Shown: positions 10,103 to 18,848 of the stretch, one piece after another
How the letters are laid out: each line of letters opens with the position of its first letter
Position numbering within the stretch: position 1 is the first letter of the stretch
Source of the DNA: an uncultured Collinsella sp.
Lineage (GTDB): Bacteria > Actinomycetota > Coriobacteriia > Coriobacteriales > Coriobacteriaceae
Direction: 5' to 3'
Assembly (NCBI GenBank): GCA_902497065.1
Contig: CABVDH010000019.1
Location: 1 to 35,240, forward strand
Length of the DNA: 35,240 nucleotides
Made by a program: the position numbers and the translations under genes
Notes under the pieces: model-generated
Databases searched by the model: none
The model's input: only the letters and a program-made list of their open reading frames with translations
Told to the model about the DNA's origin: nothing

Positions 10103-10897
10103 CTATTCCGCAGCGCCGCTCTCGGTTCCATACGACGACACCGGCGCCTCGACCACATGGTGATATCGATCGATATAGATGGCGCGGGCACCCAGGCGCC
10201 GCACCAAATCCTGATGATGTGTGCTCATCAAGACCGTCTTACCCGCCGCGACGTAGGCCAGCAAGAAGTTGACCACGATGTCGCATGAATCCTCGTCGAG
10301 CCCATTGGTAGGCTCGTCAAGGACCAAGATATCCGGGTTCATCGACACCACCGCAGCCAGCACAACGCGCTTCTTTTGCCCGCCCGAGAGCTGATAGGGG
10401 GAGGCGTCGGCAAGGTCGGCAACCTGGAACAACCCCATGGCATCGCTCACGCGGCGCTCGAGCTCGTCTGCCGGCAGCCCCATCTGCGCGGGACCAAAAG
10501 CAACTTCCTCGCCCACCGTGGCGCAGAACAGCTGGGCATCGGCGTTTTGGAACACGAAGCCCACGCGCTGGTGGAACTTCTGAGCAGCAGCAGAATCCTT
10601 CAGATACGCCGCATCGACCACGCGTCCGTCAAACAGGTATGCCCCTGCGTTCGCGAGTTCAAGGCCGTTAATAAGGCGCATAATCGTCGTCTTACCGCAG
10701 CCGTTGGGACCGAGCAGGGCAACGAGTTCACCACGATCGACCTGCAGCGACACACCATCGACAACCGTATGACCCGTATAGGAAAACACCACGTCGCGCA
10801 ACTCAATAAGCGGCGTGTCCTCGGCGCCGCCCACACCGTTCGTGCCCGCCGCACTATTCATATCGATCGTCAAAACGTCGCCCTTCCCTATTTGCAT
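10103..10897 (-). CDS. cbiO: ECF transporter ATPase (CbiO/NikO type)
   Basis: The ATP-hydrolysing subunit of an energy-coupling-factor metal importer. It shows Walker A GPNGCGKTT, a Q-loop in GFVFQNADAQLF, the signature LSGGQKKRV, Walker B ILVLDEPTNGLDE and the switch His in STHHQD. There is one ATPase gene, so the enzyme is probably a homodimer, as in CbiMQO/NikMQO systems. The start is uncertain: ATG 10897 is used here; TTG 10873 has a better ribosome site (GAAGGG seven bases before), and ATG 10861 is also possible. It lies 22 bases after the cbiQ stop and is the last gene of the cbiM-cbiQ-cbiO operon. The NikR-like site upstream of cbiM argues for nickel. Confidence 0.88.
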   Translation of the reverse strand: MQIGKGDVLTIDMNSAAGTNGVGGAEDTPLIELRDVVFSYTGHTVVDGVSLQVDRGELVALLGPNGCGKTTIMRLINGLELANAGAYLFDGRVVDAAYLKDSAAAQKFHQRVGFVFQNADAQLFCATVGEEVAFGPAQMGLPADELERRVSDAMGLFQVADLADASPYQLSGGQKKRVVLAAVVSMNPDILVLDEPTNGLDEDSCDIVVNFLLAYVAAGKTVLMSTHHQDLVRRLGARAIYIDRYHHVVEAPVSSYGTESGAAE

Positions 10898-10919
10898 CCC
10901 CAGCCAGAACCAGCAGCGC

Positions 10920-11762
10920 CTACAGCACGGCGCACAACACTGCCAGCAGCGCCACGCCGGCCGCATAGACCGCATCGCGCCAGCCAAAGCCGCTCCGCGC
11001 GGGAGCCGGATACGCGCCGGCAAAGCCGCGGCAGAGCATGGCCTCGTCCATCGCGCGGCTGCATTCCATCGCCTTGATAAAGGTCATGCCCATGATACCC
11101 GCGATCGAATCGGTACGCGAAAATCCCTCAGGCGCACGGCCAACGCTGCGCAGCATGACCGATTCGCACAGATTGTGCGCCGTGCGACCCAGCACCTCAA
11201 TGTGCTTGAGCGCCATATCAAACGTAAAGATGACCTCGTCGGGTAGATGCAGCATCTTGAGCGCCGCCGACATGCGGCTCCAGGTAAGCGTCCACGAAAC
11301 GCCCAGCACCAGCGACACATTAATGAAGGTCTTGAGCGCGATCTTGAGCATGGCGCCCATGGCAGACGCGCCCAGCAGCAGGGCAGGCAATGCCAGAACC
11401 ACCGCAAGCCCCGTGGCGCCGAGCGCCGGTACAATGGTCGCACGCAGCCCGCGTGCGGGGCGCACCGCGACCAGCACCAGCGCGATAGCCGCCATCAACA
11501 TAAGGTACAGCGGGCTCTGCGTCAGACACACGCACAGGACGCAGACGAACATCCCCACCAGGCGCACCGGAGCCGAAACGCAAGAAAGGGCGCGGTCGAC
11601 CATCGACCCGCCCTCGTGCGCGCCTCCACCCAGGCGAACCCGCTCAAGCAGGCTCGCCAGGTGCAGGACGTTCTTTTGCATCACACGATGCCGAGCCCCC
11701 ACGGGCTCGTAACGCTGCTCGACCGCAAGCCAGCTAGGCAGCTCGGCTATTGCCATGAGCAC
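10920..11762 (-). CDS. cbiQ: ECF transporter transmembrane protein (CbiQ/NikQ, EcfT type)
   Basis: The coupling membrane subunit of the ECF importer, 280 residues. Hydrophobic stretches cover about residues 65-110 and 125-160, with another at the C-terminus. The two cytoplasmic coupling-helix motifs are visible as AHNLCESVMLRSVG and AMDEAMLCRGFAG, equivalents of the Ala-Arg-Gly-type motifs that contact the ATPase. The GTG at 11762 is preferred because AAGGA stands five bases before it; the ATG at 11756 is two codons later. It overlaps the 3' end of cbiM by 29 bases, indicating coupled translation. Confidence 0.87.
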   Translation of the reverse strand: MLMAIAELPSWLAVEQRYEPVGARHRVMQKNVLHLASLLERVRLGGGAHEGGSMVDRALSCVSAPVRLVGMFVCVLCVCLTQSPLYLMLMAAIALVLVAVRPARGLRATIVPALGATGLAVVLALPALLLGASAMGAMLKIALKTFINVSLVLGVSWTLTWSRMSAALKMLHLPDEVIFTFDMALKHIEVLGRTAHNLCESVMLRSVGRAPEGFSRTDSIAGIMGMTFIKAMECSRAMDEAMLCRGFAGAYPAPARSGFGWRDAVYAAGVALLAVLCAVL

Positions 11763-12819
11763 CGCTTTCCTTAACCGTCAGCGAGATCAGACGGAATGCG
11801 ATGGTGAGCACCGCCACGCCAATCACGCCGGACAGGATATACATGGCAGCCTGACCGGCAAAGCCAAGACCCTGCTCCTCGGAATAGGCCTGCAGGTAAT
11901 CACCCGTAGGCAGAGCGTCGGCAAAGGTCGGGGTATCAAGGCCGACCGAAGCCTGCAGGCTGTCGTCACCAGCCTCCTGAACGGCGGTCGCGGCGCCCTC
12001 GGCGTCCCACTCGCCCCATGCGTCACCTGTGGCAAGCAAGCCGAGCGGCGTAGCCACGACAAGCACGGCAACCAAGATGAGCGTGGGGACCAGCGAGGTC
12101 TTCTTGGCAGCAGCGCCCTCGGCAGTAAGCTGGCCATCGACGGCCTCGGGCCCGACGATAACGCTCGGCGCCGTCTTCTTAATGAAACCGTAGATGGCGG
12201 CCGTCGCCACGCCCTCGATCACGCCGGCAACCAGCATATGCGGGATCAACATGGCCGGAATAGCCACGGACAGCGGGAAGGGGCAGTACAGCGGCGCGCC
12301 CGAAGCGTTGGTAAAGAGCATCGGCTGAATACCAAACTCGATTGCTGCGCACAGGGCCGCCAGGCACAGGCCGACCCAGCCGCTTACGATGGCCGAAACC
12401 GAGGTGCCCCAGCTCTTGTCGTGCAAACGGCTGTTAAGCGCGCGGAACACGATGGCTGCGGCAAACGGCAACACGAAGGCCATGTTAAAGCAGTTAGCGC
12501 CAAAGGACAGGATGCCGCCGTCGCCAAACAGCAGCGCTTGCAGCGCCAGCGCGACCGAAACCGCGATAGCCGCGGCCTCGGGGCCCAGCAGCAGCGCGAT
12601 GAGTGCGCCACCAACGGCGTGGCCAGTGGTGCCGCCGGGCAGCGGCACGTTGAACATCATAAGCAAGAAGGAAAATGCGGCGCAGATGCCCAGGAAAGCC
12701 ATGTGCTCGCGATCGAGCGTGGCGCGCACCTTCTTGATACAGTGAACCCAGACGGGCACCATTGCCACCGCCATGACGGCATCGGTCTGCGGGGACAGAT
12801 AATTATCTGGAATGTGCAT
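11734..12819 (-). CDS. cbiM: ECF transporter substrate-binding subunit CbiM/NikM with C-terminal PDGLE/CbiN-like extension
   Basis: The metal-recognition membrane subunit. It begins MHIPDNYLSP, the invariant CbiM/NikM start in which the N-terminal amine and His2 coordinate the ion. His67 in GGTTGHAVGG matches the second conserved metal His of NikM. Seven or so membrane helices fill residues 10-225. After a linker, a second unit (about 245-350) has a membrane helix (LVPTLILVAVLVVATPLGLL), an extracytoplasmic loop with GDAWGEWDAEGAA, and a final helix. This matches the PDGLE/CbiN-like component, here fused to CbiM. GGGAGG precedes the ATG. Sequence alone does not separate Ni2+ from Co2+; the upstream NikR-type palindrome favours nickel, which would feed urease, hydrogenase or similar enzymes not seen here. 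Confidence 0.9.
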   Translation of the reverse strand: MHIPDNYLSPQTDAVMAVAMVPVWVHCIKKVRATLDREHMAFLGICAAFSFLLMMFNVPLPGGTTGHAVGGALIALLLGPEAAAIAVSVALALQALLFGDGGILSFGANCFNMAFVLPFAAAIVFRALNSRLHDKSWGTSVSAIVSGWVGLCLAALCAAIEFGIQPMLFTNASGAPLYCPFPLSVAIPAMLIPHMLVAGVIEGVATAAIYGFIKKTAPSVIVGPEAVDGQLTAEGAAAKKTSLVPTLILVAVLVVATPLGLLATGDAWGEWDAEGAATAVQEAGDDSLQASVGLDTPTFADALPTGDYLQAYSEEQGLGFAGQAAMYILSGVIGVAVLTIAFRLISLTVKESGAHGNSRAA

Positions 12820-12876
12820 GTACGCCTCCCGGTTATCGGCGCACGGAATTGCAACGCCGCTTAAATCACCTTGTCA

Positions 12877-12904
12877 GTGTTACGTAATGTCAGATTCGTA
12901 ACAC
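12877..12904. promoter_or_regulatory. NikR-type operator upstream of cbiM
   Basis: The palindrome GTGTTAC-N14-GTAACAC has perfect 7-base half sites. As I recall, this is the half-site and spacing reported for NikR in several non-enterobacterial groups. It lies 58 bases before the cbiM start and just downstream of the predicted -10, covering roughly +4 to +31. Nickel-loaded NikR bound here would be expected to block transcription. No nikR gene is in the window. Confidence 0.7.
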
Positions 12905-12914
12905 GCCGCGGGCT

Positions 12915-12943
12915 ATCATAGCAAAACGGCGCACTGCCGACAA
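12915..12943 (-). promoter_or_regulatory. promoter of the cbiMQO operon
   Basis: On the minus strand TTGTCG (12943-12938), a 17-base spacer and TATGAT (12920-12915) form a good sigma-70-type promoter. The -35 hexamer lies in the loop of the pheST terminator, so promoter and terminator share sequence. Confidence 0.6.
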
Positions 12944-12957
12944 AGCAGCACGCCGTT
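12923..12957 (-). terminator. terminator of the pheST operon
   Basis: Paired blocks AACGGCG with CGCCGTT and CTGC with GCAG, separated by a symmetric two-base mismatch, enclose a 7-base loop. On the minus strand the stem runs into TTTT. It lies 108 bases after the pheT stop. Confidence 0.65.
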
Positions 12958-13064
12958 ATGTAATGCGCGTGTCATATATGCAGGCTCAACGGTGCCTCAT
13001 ACCGAGCATAGCGGTCACGTAGGACTCGGCGGCAGCCACCGCTGGCCTATATCCGGCGCAGGAC

Positions 13065-15518
13065 CTAGCCGCGGACCTCGCCGTTTACGCCCTTGCACAC
13101 CTTGGTAACGATCTTCTGGTGCGCCTTTTCGACCTCTTCGCTGGTAAGCGTGTGGTCGTCGGAGCGATACGTAAGCGCAAAGGCCATGGACTTCTTGCCC
13201 GCTCCGATGCGGATGGGATCGCGGTAGACGTCGAACAGACGCACATCCTCGAGCAGCTTGCCTCCGGCGCTGGTAATACGGCGCTCAAGATCCTCGCAGG
13301 TCACAGTGTTGTCGACCACGATAGCAAGGTCGTGCTCAACGGCCGGGTACTGCGAGAACTCACGGTAGTTCTCCTGGTTGCGGGCGCCCTTGATCAGCTT
13401 GTCCAGGTCGAGCTCAAAGGCAACGACAACCTCGTCAATGCCCATAGCCTCGCGCGCCTCGGGGTGAATCTCGCCAACCCAGCCCAGCACGGTACCGCCG
13501 GACAGAACCTCGGCGGCGCGACCCGGCTGCAAGAAGGCATAGCCCTCGCCCTCGACGGGACGGAAGCGAACCTTCTCGATGCGCAGCTGGGCGAGCAGCT
13601 CCTCGACGATGCCCTTGCCAAAGAAGAAGCGCAGCTTACGGTACTTCATGTTCCAGGACTGCTCGCTCCACTGGCCCGAGAGCACGCCCGCCACGGACTT
13701 GGTCTCCTTGGGCAGGCTGGCGTTCTCGCGGCCATGGAACAGGCTGCCGACCTCGTACAGGTGCACGTTGGGCGTGCCGTGGGCCTCGTTATAGGCCACA
13801 GACTGCAGCAGGCCCGGCAGCAGCGAGCGGCGCATCTCGGTCTGCTCGGCCACCAGCGGATTCATGAGCACCACGGGGCAGCCGCGGCCCTCGGTGGACA
13901 TACCGATCTTCTCCAGGTCGCCCGGGGCGGCAAAGCCAAAGGTCGTGGTCTCGTTGAGGCCGCAGGCGCGCAGGATCTCGCCGACCTTGCGGGTGAGCTT
14001 CTGCTCGCGGGTCAGGCCGCCGATGTGGTTCTTGGCAGCCGGGATGGTCGCCGTCACGCGGCCCATACCCCACAGGCGCAGGACCTCCTCAATCAGATCG
14101 ATCTCGCGCGGCAGGTCGGGACGGAAACTCGGCGGGGTGACCATAAAGTCCTCGCCGTCGCGCTCGACGGTGCAGCCCAGGCGGGTGAGCGAGCGCTCGA
14201 TAAAGTCGGGCTCGATGTCGGCGCCGCAGATGGCGTGCACGCGGGCCAAGCGCAGCTTGATGCTATCGATGGTCTTAGGCGCGGGGAACACATCAACGTA
14301 GCCGGGAGCGACCTCGCCGCCGGCGATCTCCTCGATGAGCGCGCAGGTAACGTTGGCGACATCCACGCAACCGGTCTCATCGACCTGACGCTCAAAGCGA
14401 ATGGAGGCATCGGAGATCAGCGACAGGTCGCGGCTGGTGTGCGAGGTGCGACCGGCGTTGAAGCAGGCGCTCTCGACCATCACGTCGACGGTGTCGTCCT
14501 CGATCTCGGAATCCATGCCGCCCATAACGCCGGCCAGCGCCACGGGACGCTCGCCGTCGGTGATGAGGCCCATGCCGGCGTCGAGCGTGCGCTCCTCGCC
14601 GTCGAGGGTCGTAAACTTCTCGTCCTGTTGGGCGGCGCGAACCACCACGCGACGATGGCCATCGCGCTCGGCAAAGGTGTCCAGGTCAAAGGCGTGCAGC
14701 GGCTGACCGGTGAGCATCATCACATAGTTGGTGATGTCGACGATGTTGTTGTGCGGGCGCACGCCCAGAGCGTTGAGGCGCTTGACCATCCAGTCGGGCG
14801 AGGGGCCGACCTTCACATTGCGCACGATGCGGGCGACATAGCGGTCGCACAGGCCCTCGTCGGCGATCTCGACCGAAAGCTCGTCGTCGGTCGCGCGGCC
14901 AGTCTCGGCCTTGATGGCGGGCAGCTCAACGTGGAAATCGCGGTCGAAAATGGCGCCGGTCTCGCGGGCCATGCCGATCATGGACAGGCAATCGGGACGG
15001 TTGGGCGTGATCTCGCAGTCGAGCACGGTGTCGCTCGAGCCCACGTACTCGGCAAACGGCATGCCGCAGGGCGTATCCTCGGGCAGGATCATGATGCCGG
15101 AGTGGTCGCCGCCCAGGCCGAGCTCGCGCGCAGAGCAGTTCATGCCCATGGACACGACGCCGCGAAGCTTGCTCTTCTTGATCTTGACGTCGCCGGGAAG
15201 CACAGCGCCGATCATTGCCGTGACGATGTGGTCGCCAGCCTCGAAGTTCTGCGCGCCGCAGACGATCTGCAGCGGGGCGGGGTTGCCGTCGGCGTCGAGA
15301 TTCTTGTCGCCCACGTCGACCGAGCACACATACATATGGTCGCTATCGGGGTGCGGGGTCTTGGTAAGCACCTTGGCAGTCACCACGTGGTCGAAGGACT
15401 CGCCCACGGTGTCGATCGCCTCGACCTCGGTGCCGGTACGGATATATTCGTCCGAAAGGGTCTTGGGATCCTCCGGAATATCGATCATGGTCTTGAGCCA
15501 GTCGTAAGAAACGCGCAT
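13065..15518 (-). CDS. pheT: phenylalanine-tRNA ligase beta subunit
   Basis: The beta subunit of the heterotetrameric enzyme that charges tRNA-Phe. The 817 residues show the full bacterial layout. MRVSYDWLKTMIDI at the start is followed by the EMAP-type tRNA-binding domain (about 40-155, VVTAKVLTKTPHPDSDHMYV), the B3/B4 editing domain, the B5 domain (SIKLRLARVHAICGADIEPD), the catalytic-like core (NPLVAEQTEMRRSLLPGLL), and the C-terminal anticodon-binding FDX-ACB domain (EFSQYPAVEHDLAIVVD to the end). It follows pheS on the same strand after a 162-base gap occupied by a large palindrome. It shares the T-box-controlled transcript and ends before a terminator. Confidence 0.97.
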   Translation of the reverse strand: MRVSYDWLKTMIDIPEDPKTLSDEYIRTGTEVEAIDTVGESFDHVVTAKVLTKTPHPDSDHMYVCSVDVGDKNLDADGNPAPLQIVCGAQNFEAGDHIVTAMIGAVLPGDVKIKKSKLRGVVSMGMNCSARELGLGGDHSGIMILPEDTPCGMPFAEYVGSSDTVLDCEITPNRPDCLSMIGMARETGAIFDRDFHVELPAIKAETGRATDDELSVEIADEGLCDRYVARIVRNVKVGPSPDWMVKRLNALGVRPHNNIVDITNYVMMLTGQPLHAFDLDTFAERDGHRRVVVRAAQQDEKFTTLDGEERTLDAGMGLITDGERPVALAGVMGGMDSEIEDDTVDVMVESACFNAGRTSHTSRDLSLISDASIRFERQVDETGCVDVANVTCALIEEIAGGEVAPGYVDVFPAPKTIDSIKLRLARVHAICGADIEPDFIERSLTRLGCTVERDGEDFMVTPPSFRPDLPREIDLIEEVLRLWGMGRVTATIPAAKNHIGGLTREQKLTRKVGEILRACGLNETTTFGFAAPGDLEKIGMSTEGRGCPVVLMNPLVAEQTEMRRSLLPGLLQSVAYNEAHGTPNVHLYEVGSLFHGRENASLPKETKSVAGVLSGQWSEQSWNMKYRKLRFFFGKGIVEELLAQLRIEKVRFRPVEGEGYAFLQPGRAAEVLSGGTVLGWVGEIHPEAREAMGIDEVVVAFELDLDKLIKGARNQENYREFSQYPAVEHDLAIVVDNTVTCEDLERRITSAGGKLLEDVRLFDVYRDPIRIGAGKKSMAFALTYRSDDHTLTSEEVEKAHQKIVTKVCKGVNGEVRG

Positions 15519-15577
15519 GTAGCTCTCCTAGTTCTTAATCTCCGCAAAGGAAGGATTATCAAATGAAGACGTTCGCC

Positions 15578-15684
15578 TTAGGGTTGTCCAGGTGCCCCAG
15601 GTTGGCGTGAAAGAGGAGCGACGCGTACTAAAGGTACGCGAGCGACGGTTTGAACGCCAAGATGGGGTGCCTGGGCAAGCCTAA
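15578..15684. repeat. 107-bp extended palindrome at the pheS-pheT junction
   Basis: Paired blocks from outside in are TTAGG/CCTAA, TTG/CAA, CCAGG/CCTGG, CCCCA/TGGGG, TTGGCGT/ACGCCAA and GCGTAC/GTACGC with a TAAAG loop. Nearly equal unpaired patches on the two arms separate them. The outer arm includes the pheS stop codon. In the transcript it would fold into a rod-like hairpin between the two coding regions. There is no T-run. It is either a mobile palindromic repeat or an RNA element that tunes pheS versus pheT expression. Confidence 0.7.
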
Positions 15685-16757
15685 AACTGGTTGAGGAAAC
15701 GCATATCGCCCGTCATGAGAGTACGCAGGTCCGGCAGGTCGTAGCGCAGGGCCGCGACGCGCTCGGCGCCAATACCAAAGGCGAAGCCGGTGTACTTCTC
15801 GGGGTCGATACCGCAGTTGATCAGGACGTTGGGGTCGACCATGCCGCAGCCCAGGATCTCGATCCAGCCGCTGTGTTTGCAGAAGTTGCAGCCCTTGCCG
15901 CCGCACACATGGCAGCTCACGTCCACCTCGCAGGAAGGCTCAGTGAAGGGGAAGAAGTGCGGGCGGTAACGCGTCTTGCGGTCCTCGCCAAACATGCACT
16001 TAACAAAGTAGTCGAGCGTGCCCTTAAGATCGCCAAAGGTGATGCCCTCGTCGACGACCAGGCCCTCGATCTGGTTGAACTGCGGCAGGTGGCAGGCGTC
16101 GGCCGTGTCGGGACGATAGACGGTGCCCGGGCAGATCATGTAGATGGGCGGCTTCTGCGACTCCATGGTGTGGATCTGCACGCCCGAGGTCTGGGTGCGC
16201 AGCAGCACGTCGGACTCGCCGTGGGCGTGAGCCTCGGGGTGTGCGACGCTGCCGGGGTTGTTGTCGACCACGTAGAAGGTGTCGCGGGCCGAGCGGCTCG
16301 GGTGATCCATGGGGGCGTTGAGCGCGGTGAAGTTGTAGTAGGAGGTGTCGACCATGGGACCGGACTCGACGGTGTAGCCGATGCCGCAGAAGATGTCCTC
16401 GGCCTCCTCGATGATCTGCTTGATCAGGTGCTGGTGACCGATCTGCGGACGGATGCCCGGCAGCGTGATGTCGACGGCCTCGTGCTCGAGTGCGTGCTTG
16501 AGGGCGGCGGCCTTCATCTCGGTGGTGCGCTCGTCGAGCATGCCCTCAATCAGCTGGCGCATCTCGTTGGCGCGCTTGCCCATCATGGGACGATCCTCGG
16601 GGGCGAGCTTGCCCATCATGCGCATCAGGCCAGTGATGCGGCCCTTGCGGCCGAGCAGCTCAACGCGCGCGGCCTCGAGCTTTGCGGCGTCGTCGGCGCC
16701 TGCGACGAGCTCCTTGGCCTCTTCCTCGAGTTTGACCAGATCATCAATCAGACTCAT
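15681..16757 (-). CDS. pheS: phenylalanine-tRNA ligase alpha subunit
   Basis: The catalytic alpha subunit, a class II synthetase of 358 residues. An N-terminal coiled coil (MSLIDDLVKLEEEAKELV onward) is followed by DHPSRSARDTFYV, motif 2 as GTVYRPDTADACHLPQFNQI, and motif 3-type glycine-rich sequence GFAFGIGAERVAALRYDL. A Cys cluster, CHVCGGKGCNFCK, sits before GWIEILGCGM, as in many bacterial PheS proteins, and probably binds zinc. The ATG at 16757 is used because AAGGGAAG precedes it; upstream in-frame sequence belongs to the T-box leader. It is first in the operon, controlled by uncharged tRNA-Phe through the leader, with pheT downstream. Confidence 0.97.
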   Translation of the reverse strand: MSLIDDLVKLEEEAKELVAGADDAAKLEAARVELLGRKGRITGLMRMMGKLAPEDRPMMGKRANEMRQLIEGMLDERTTEMKAAALKHALEHEAVDITLPGIRPQIGHQHLIKQIIEEAEDIFCGIGYTVESGPMVDTSYYNFTALNAPMDHPSRSARDTFYVVDNNPGSVAHPEAHAHGESDVLLRTQTSGVQIHTMESQKPPIYMICPGTVYRPDTADACHLPQFNQIEGLVVDEGITFGDLKGTLDYFVKCMFGEDRKTRYRPHFFPFTEPSCEVDVSCHVCGGKGCNFCKHSGWIEILGCGMVDPNVLINCGIDPEKYTGFAFGIGAERVAALRYDLPDLRTLMTGDMRFLNQF

Positions 16758-16842
16758 GTCTTCCCTTTCGTCTCTCGCGCTCCCCGCTTGCCGAGGCGGC
16801 TGCCGCCGTCTGACGTTGCGAAAACGCGGCCCGGTTCGGTAA

Positions 16843-17135
16843 CAAAAAACCGTCCTCGGGCATGTGCATTGCCCAAGGACGGTTGAATTCCGCGGTACCA
16901 CCTTGTTTGACCCGGCGGATGTCTGGCCCGCCGCGCCCACTCTGCGCCCCTTATCGCGAGGCTCACGGCTTCCCTACTGGGGCTTCGCCGCCGCTGGCCG
17001 CGTGCCCGTTGAGGTCGCTGCTCGGGAGTGAACGCTTGGCCCTTGCCACCGCAGGAAGGCTTGCAGCCCATGACCTTCCCTCTCTTGCCGGCGACGCGAC
17101 GGGCAAAACCCTCTCCGTCAACGCATTGGGCTATA
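16843..17135 (-). promoter_or_regulatory. T-box leader of pheST
   Basis: The minus strand carries the hallmark T-box sequence GGTGGTACCGCGG (16902-16890) in the antiterminator. The competing terminator is at 16882-16843, with a CCGTCCT...AGGACGG stem and TTTTTT. About 230 bases of structured stem I/II/III sequence lie upstream. Uncharged tRNA-Phe should bind and favour the antiterminator, switching pheST on. A UUC triplet at 17032-17030 is a possible specifier codon, but I cannot prove it lies in the specifier loop. The leader fills most of the 504-base divergent gap to the M32 gene. Confidence 0.88.
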
Positions 17136-17261
17136 GGATACCACATTGTGTGGGCGTATCGCCGTGTTCCGTTTTGTTCGTGCTGGGTACAAGGCAGGTA
17201 GCTGTGCAAACTGGCCGCGCGCCCACCCGTGGCGCTCGGCTCGCGAGATCAAGGATATGGT

Positions 17262-18827
17262 ATGGGAAAGAATCACGATAAGAAGGCCAAGGCCGCTGTG
17301 GCCAAGGACGTCAAGGCGGGCAAGGCCGTCAAGAAGCTCCGCAAGCTCGAGGGCAAGCTGTGGACCCGCGAGTACCTGCTCAAGATTGCCGAGTTTGACG
17401 GCGCGACGATTGCCCCCGCCAACGGCGCCGCAGCGCGCGCCGACGCCATGGGCACCCTTGCCGGCGAGCACCACAAGCTCCTGACCAGTGAAAAGTCTGT
17501 CGAACTTGTGCGCTCACTAGCACGCGAGACCGTCGTCGGCGGCAAGATCGACGACCCGCAGTTGCTCGACGAGATCCGCGTGCTCGGCCGCGACCAGCGC
17601 GAAGCGAGCGTCATTCCCACCGAGGAAGCCGAGGCCTGGACCAGGCTCACCTGCGAGGCCGATGCCGTGTGGCACAAGGCCAAGACGGCCAATGACTGGG
17701 CGAGCTTTGAGCCCTATGTAGATAGAATCGTCGGCCAGCTTAAGCATCAGGCCGAGCTCATGGACCCCAAGCGCGACCCATACGATGTTTGGCTCGACCA
17801 GTACGAGCGCGGCCTTTCCACCGAGAGCTTCGACGCGTTTTGCGACGAGGTCAAGGCCACGGTCGTGCCGCTCGTGCACGCCATCGGCGAGCGCGGCCAG
17901 CAGCCCGCTGCAGACTTTTTGCACGCGCATGTGCCCGAGGCCGCCCAGCGTGCCATGAGCTTCGACCTGATGAAGCTCGTCGGCCTGGACCTGGACGACA
18001 CCACGCTTGCCTTTACCGAGCACCCGTTTAGCGAGGGCTTTGCCGTGGGCGACGCGCGCATCGCCACACACATCTACGAGGACGACTGTATCTCCAACGT
18101 CTACAGCATCATCCACGAGGCGGGGCACACCATGTACGAGCTGGGCGTCAATCCTGCCTATGCGCGCACCTGCCTGGAGGGCGGCACTTCCATGGGCATC
18201 CACGAGAGCCAGAGCCGCTTCTTTGAGAACACCGTTGGCCGCAGCCGTGCTTTTATGGGCCCGCTGCTCGAGGTGCTGCGCCGCCACGCACCCGAGGTCT
18301 ACGGCAACGTAGACGAGGACACGCTCTACCACGCCGTGAACATCGCACGGCCGTCGTTGATCCGCACCGAGGCGGACGAGCTCACCTACCCGCTGCATAT
18401 TATGGTGCGCTACCAGATCGAGCGTATGCTGTTTACCGGCGAGGCCACGGCCAAGGATATCCCCGCGCTTTGGAATCGTTTTATGGACGAGTATCTGGGC
18501 ATTCCCGTTCCCGACGACACACACGGCTGCCTGCAGGATACGCACTGGAGTGGTGGCTCGTTTGGCTACTTCCCCACCTATGCGCTGGGCAGCGCTTACG
18601 ACGCCATGTTTGTGCCGGCCATGTGCCGCGACGGTGTCGACCTCAACGGCGCCTGTGCGAGCGGCGATCTGACACCGGTCCGTGCCTGGCTGGGCGAACA
18701 CATTTGGCAGTGGGGTCGCGCCAAGGACGCGCCGGAGCTCATCAAGGGCGCGTGCGGCATGGCGTTCGATGCCCGCTACTACTGCAGCTACCTCCAGGAC
18801 AAGTTCACCACGCTGTACCAGCTGTAA
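17262..18827 (+). CDS. M32 family metallocarboxypeptidase (carboxypeptidase Taq type)
   Basis: A zinc carboxypeptidase that trims C-terminal residues from peptides in the cytoplasm. The HEXXH site is visible as IIHEAGHTMYELG (His285, Glu286, His289), followed by the M32 signature GIHESQSRFFEN, whose Glu is the third ligand. The later segment DDTHGCLQDTHWSGGSFGYF is also typical. At 521 residues it is close to the usual ~500. The extra length is a Lys/Ala-rich N-terminal tail of about 30 residues. The ATG at 17262 is chosen because AAGGAT lies just before it. It is transcribed alone, divergently from pheST, and runs into a MITE-like element carrying a bidirectional terminator. Confidence 0.93.
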   Translation: MGKNHDKKAKAAVAKDVKAGKAVKKLRKLEGKLWTREYLLKIAEFDGATIAPANGAAARADAMGTLAGEHHKLLTSEKSVELVRSLARETVVGGKIDDPQLLDEIRVLGRDQREASVIPTEEAEAWTRLTCEADAVWHKAKTANDWASFEPYVDRIVGQLKHQAELMDPKRDPYDVWLDQYERGLSTESFDAFCDEVKATVVPLVHAIGERGQQPAADFLHAHVPEAAQRAMSFDLMKLVGLDLDDTTLAFTEHPFSEGFAVGDARIATHIYEDDCISNVYSIIHEAGHTMYELGVNPAYARTCLEGGTSMGIHESQSRFFENTVGRSRAFMGPLLEVLRRHAPEVYGNVDEDTLYHAVNIARPSLIRTEADELTYPLHIMVRYQIERMLFTGEATAKDIPALWNRFMDEYLGIPVPDDTHGCLQDTHWSGGSFGYFPTYALGSAYDAMFVPAMCRDGVDLNGACASGDLTPVRAWLGEHIWQWGRAKDAPELIKGACGMAFDARYYCSYLQDKFTTLYQL

Positions 18828-18848
18828 AATCAGAGCAGCACCCCGAGG

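Noticed and set aside
12820..13064. Cobalamin riboswitch before the cbiMQO operon
   Set aside because: The gap is too short and lacks a B12-box-like sequence; a terminator, promoter and NikR-type palindrome account for it.
13119..15566. 815-codon plus-strand open frame opposite pheT
   Set aside because: Shadow of pheT; no ribosome site and an implausible composition.
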